A stretch of 64,000 bases of DNA from Carnobacteriaceae bacterium zg-C25 (GTDB lineage: Bacteria; Bacillota; Bacilli; Lactobacillales; Aerococcaceae). Under the pieces are notes generated by a model. It made no database searches. It saw only the letters and a list, made by a program, of their open reading frames with translations, and had not been told where the DNA came from. Both the position numbers and the translations under genes were made by a program. Positions 61,210 through 64,000 of the stretch are shown here, piece by piece. The stretch spans positions 558,001-622,000 of the forward strand of contig CP072828.1 of assembly GCA_017945845.1 (NCBI GenBank), in the 5' to 3' direction. Each line of letters starts with the position of its first letter. The stretch's first letter is position 1.

Positions 61210-62548
61210 TAAGCAATATTTAAGTGTTGGGGCATTGTACCAATACATTAATCGAAAATTTGTAAATGACCCGTATCTTAAAACGGTTTATGTCGTTGGT
61301 GAAGCTTCAAATGTTTCTTATAAATCGAGTGGCTACATTTATTTTAATTTAAAAGATGATAAAGCCTCTATTAAAGTTGTCAGTTTTGTTTTTGCAAGAA
61401 AACAGGCACCGTTTAAAATTGAAGATGGTCAAAAATTATTGGTTGTTGGACACGTGAGTACGTATGATCAAGGTAGTAATTATCAAATTCAAATGACGCA
61501 TTTTGAATTGGCTGGTATAGGTGCTTTATTTGAAGAGTTAAAAGCGTTAGAAAAAAAATTGCGTGATGAAGGACTGTTTGATTTGCCGAAAAAAGCAATC
61601 CCACGTTTTCCAAAACGGATTGCGATTTTAACGAGTGAAACGGGTGCGGTAAGAGAAGATATTGAAACCACTGTTCGTAGACGGTATCCCATTGTAGCGT
61701 TAGATTTATACCCGACCGTTGTGCAAGGTAAAAATAGTGTGGCGAGCATTTTACATAATTTACAACGCGTTTTAGATGCAAACATTGATTACGATACGGT
61801 AATTATTGGTCGCGGTGGCGGGAGTATTGAAGATTTATGGTCATTCAACGATGAAAAAGTTGTGCGTGCCGTCAGTGCTTTTCCAATTCCAATTATTTCA
61901 TCAGTAGGGCATCAAACGGATACAACATTGATTGATTATGTTGCAGACGTTCGTGCCGCTACGCCAACGGCTGCAGCAGAAATAGCTACGCGTGATGAGT
62001 TGACGGTTGTAAAAGGTACGATAGATGATTTATCCGGGCGGTTATTAACGGCTATTTCGAAAACCGTTTCACGTAAAAAAGAACAATATAACGCAACTGT
62101 ACAATCGTATATCTTCAGACAAAGTGAACGGTTATATGATCCGTATATTCAAAAAGTTCAAGACTGCACTGAAAAATTACAAAAAGGCATGAAATTAACG
62201 ATTGAACGTTTAAAAAATGAACTGGATAGCATCGTCTCAAAATATATTCATAAAAATCCGGGCTTTTTAATTGAAGAGCAAAGAAATCGTTTAGACCGGT
62301 TAGAACAACAATTGCGCTATACTATTCAACACAACCTGCTTCAAAAAAACAATCAGTTTGAAGTAGCTATCCAAAAATTAGACGCTTTAAGTCCGTTGAA
62401 GAGCATGCAACGTGGGTATAGTATTGTCAACGGAAAAGATAAAATTGTGTCTTCGGTACACGACGTCAAAGTAGGGGATAGTGTTGTGATTGATGTGACA
62501 GATGGACGATTAAATGCGCAAGTTACTGACATAGAGGAGAGAAAATAA
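61202..62548 (+). CDS. xseA: Exodeoxyribonuclease VII large subunit
   Basis: 448 aa. N-terminal OB fold (YLSVGALYQYINRKFVNDPYLKTVYVVGEASNVSYKSSGYIYFNLKD), catalytic core with IGRGGGSIEDLWSFNDEKVVRAV and SSVGHQTDTTLIDYVADVRAATPTAAAE, and a long coiled-coil C-terminus. With XseB it degrades single-stranded DNA. The last base is shared with the xseB start (TAATG), so expression is coupled. Confidence 0.97.
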   Translation: MNDKQYLSVGALYQYINRKFVNDPYLKTVYVVGEASNVSYKSSGYIYFNLKDDKASIKVVSFVFARKQAPFKIEDGQKLLVVGHVSTYDQGSNYQIQMTHFELAGIGALFEELKALEKKLRDEGLFDLPKKAIPRFPKRIAILTSETGAVREDIETTVRRRYPIVALDLYPTVVQGKNSVASILHNLQRVLDANIDYDTVIIGRGGGSIEDLWSFNDEKVVRAVSAFPIPIISSVGHQTDTTLIDYVADVRAATPTAAAEIATRDELTVVKGTIDDLSGRLLTAISKTVSRKKEQYNATVQSYIFRQSERLYDPYIQKVQDCTEKLQKGMKLTIERLKNELDSIVSKYIHKNPGFLIEEQRNRLDRLEQQLRYTIQHNLLQKNNQFEVAIQKLDALSPLKSMQRGYSIVNGKDKIVSSVHDVKVGDSVVIDVTDGRLNAQVTDIEERK

Positions 62549-62769
62549 TGGCAACGAAAAAGAAAAGTTTTGAAGAATCGCTACAACAATTGGACAAATT
62601 GGTTAAGCAATTAGAAAATGGAGATGCACCGTTGGAAGATGCGTTAAAATATTTTGAAGAGGGTATGGCGTTAAGTGCATTTTGTCGTAAAACATTAAAT
62701 ACCGCAGAAGAAACGGTGATGACGATTATGCGTGAAAACGGTCTATCAGATGCTCAAGAGGTTAAATAG
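62548..62769 (+). CDS. xseB: Exodeoxyribonuclease VII small subunit
   Basis: 73 aa. SFEESLQQLDKLVKQLENGDAPLEDALKYFEEGMALSAFCRKTL is the diagnostic XseB two-helix region. Several copies bind the XseA arm. Its start overlaps the xseA stop codon; AGGAG is upstream within xseA. Confidence 0.96.
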   Translation: MATKKKSFEESLQQLDKLVKQLENGDAPLEDALKYFEEGMALSAFCRKTLNTAEETVMTIMRENGLSDAQEVK

Positions 62770-62774
62770 AATTT

Positions 62775-63599
62775 ATGTTATCAACATTTATTGAAGAAAA
62801 TCGTGATTTTGAATCGTATATTCAAGAAACAACGCAAATCATTGAACATTCACGATTAGCCAAAGCCATGCATTATTCTTTATCCAATGGCGGTAAACGT
62901 GTGCGTCCGTTACTCACATTAGCGACTGTTTACGTGCTTGGTGGAGATGTGAAAAATGCTTATCCAATTGCAAGTGCTATTGAATATATTCATACGTATT
63001 CGCTGATTCATGACGATTTACCCGCAATGGATAATGATGATTACCGTCGTGGTCAATTAACCAGTCATAAACAATTTGATGAGCCTACCGCCATTTTAGC
63101 AGGAGACGCTTTATTAACGCATGCATTTGGGTTAATTGTTGGTAGTGTGTACACGTCAGATCAAAAAGTGAAAATGATTGATCAATTGGTGCGTTGCTCT
63201 GGTGGTAACGGAATGATTGGTGGGCAAATGAATGACATCATGGCGCAAGGGCAATCGTCTACACTTGAAGCGGTTCAGCACATTCATGCACTCAAAACGG
63301 GTGCGTTATTACAATCGTGTGTACGCATTGGTGCCATTGCTGTAAATGCTGATGAGTACATTTATGAACAACTAGATAAATTTGCGTATCATTTTGGATT
63401 GGCATTTCAAATTCATAATGACATTAAAGATATTACGCAAGATGAAGCGTTAGAAAAAAGTACGTATGTTGCGATTTTAGGTAAACAAGGTGCCATTGAT
63501 GCTTTGGAAAAAGAAAAACAATGTGCATTAGATGCGTTAGAAGCGATTAAAGGTTATGACACACAGTTGTTGGCGTCATTTTTGACGTATTTACGTTAG
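62775..63599 (+). CDS. ispA: Polyprenyl (farnesyl/geranylgeranyl) diphosphate synthase
   Basis: 274 aa, slightly short for the family. First Asp-rich motif is intact: HDDLPAMDNDDYRRG. KALKTGALLQSCVRIGAI and FAYHFGLAFQI follow. The second Asp-rich motif, normally DDxxD, reads NDIKD here, so its first Asp is Asn. It condenses isopentenyl diphosphate for isoprenoid synthesis. Part of the folD-xseA-xseB-ispA-tlyA operon that is conserved in Bacilli. Confidence 0.92.
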   Translation: MLSTFIEENRDFESYIQETTQIIEHSRLAKAMHYSLSNGGKRVRPLLTLATVYVLGGDVKNAYPIASAIEYIHTYSLIHDDLPAMDNDDYRRGQLTSHKQFDEPTAILAGDALLTHAFGLIVGSVYTSDQKVKMIDQLVRCSGGNGMIGGQMNDIMAQGQSSTLEAVQHIHALKTGALLQSCVRIGAIAVNADEYIYEQLDKFAYHFGLAFQIHNDIKDITQDEALEKSTYVAILGKQGAIDALEKEKQCALDALEAIKGYDTQLLASFLTYLR

Positions 63600-63606
63600 G
63601 AGAATT

Positions 63607-64000
63607 ATGGAAAAAGAAAGAGCGGACTTGTTAGTTGTCCAGCAAGGATTGTGTGAATCGAGAGAAAAGGCGAAACGTTTAATTATGGCGGGACAAATAT
63701 ACGACCAAAATAATGAACGCATTGATAAAGTGGGTGAGAAAATACCCGTTACGTCTCAATTGCACATCAAAGGCGAAACATTAAAATATGTGAGTCGTGG
63801 TGGATTGAAATTAGAAAAAGCTTTAAAATTTTTTAATTTAGACATTACGCATAAACGTGTGCTAGACATCGGCGCTTCGACGGGTGGCTTTACAGATGTG
63901 TCTTTACAAAATGGCGCACAATTAAGTTATGCGTTAGATGTGGGATACAATCAATTGGATTGGAAATTGCGTCAAGATGAACGTGTCATTGTGATGGAAC
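63607..64000 (+). CDS. tlyA: TlyA-family 16S/23S rRNA methyltransferase (5' part)
   Basis: About 131 residues are visible before the window ends. N-terminal S4 RNA-binding domain (RADLLVVQQGLCESREKAKRLIMAGQI), then VSRGGLKLEKALKFF and the SAM motif VLDIGASTGGFTDVSLQNGA with LDVGYNQLDWKLRQD. TlyA 2'-O-methylates rRNA; Gram-positive homologs are also called hemolysin-like or YqxC. AGGAG lies 5 nt upstream of the ATG, 7 bp after ispA. Confidence 0.95.
   Translation, partial: MEKERADLLVVQQGLCESREKAKRLIMAGQIYDQNNERIDKVGEKIPVTSQLHIKGETLKYVSRGGLKLEKALKFFNLDITHKRVLDIGASTGGFTDVSLQNGAQLSYALDVGYNQLDWKLRQDERVIVME

Overview
The window reads as chromosomal DNA of a low-GC Gram-positive bacterium of the order Lactobacillales. 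The evidence is strong AGGAGG-type ribosome sites, YSIRK-type and LPxTG surface proteins, two T-box leaders, an FMN riboswitch, a CcpA gene with its own cre site, and the gene order rodZ-pgsA-cinA-recA. The zinc metalloprotease and the adhesin-like protein suggest a host-associated coccus of the streptococcus/Granulicatella/Aerococcaceae type. The species cannot be fixed from sequence reading alone.

Layout. (1) 1-5.1 kb: end of an osmoprotectant-type ABC permease; a peroxide-sensor-like MarR gene (OhrR type) divergent from a DUF1304 membrane protein; then an apparent redox/electrophile regulon made of an EthD-like protein, an Rrf2 repressor, and a quinone-oxidoreductase-like gene with an alpha/beta hydrolase. 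The first three promoters share a GATACAA palindrome placed at the -10/+1 position. (2) 5.5-21.5 kb, accessory region: a giant M26 (ZmpB/IgA1-protease-like) metalloprotease; a T-box-controlled amino-acid ABC transporter (specifier CGC, Arg); two unrecognised membrane proteins; a two-repeat LPxTG surface protein; a 25-codon membrane peptide; a lipoprotein flanked by two copies of a 70-bp repeat; and a Fic gene frameshifted inside its active-site motif. (3) 21.6-31.5 kb, mostly housekeeping: DUF952, HAD phosphatase with a structured leader, pcp, esterase-rnr-smpB-phosphatase, ccpA, FMN riboswitch-ribU, and the tRNA U34 pair trmR-trhO. (4) 31.5-36.5 kb: a tandem 36-bp repeat array, a purine permease, a 37-aa basic protein, a very structured intergenic region, mecA, a glyoxalase-like gene, a methyltransferase and glutathione peroxidase. 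(5) 36.6-49.6 kb: a Val T-box followed first by a 5'-nucleotidase-like gene and only then by valS; an SH3 protein; rodZ-pgsA-cinA-recA; mnmA; folC; radC. (6) 49.8-64 kb: nucleoside ABC transporter (bmpA-nupABC), mnmM, a LysM glucosaminidase, pepF, rpsT, two small membrane proteins, and folD-xseA-xseB-ispA-tlyA (cut by the window end).

The best candidates for undescribed biology are non-coding. They are (a) a 70-bp element in three same-strand copies, whose copy differences keep a 17-bp hairpin paired; (b) a five-unit, 35-36-bp-period tandem array built from the same head motif; (c) a roughly 480-bp intergenic region at 33.7-34.2 kb with nested stems and a branched three-way-junction fold; (d) a structured leader of about 190 nt before a HAD phosphatase; and (e) the three-promoter palindrome regulon at 1.8-3.3 kb. 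All functions are inferred from recognisable motifs; nothing was searched or computed.
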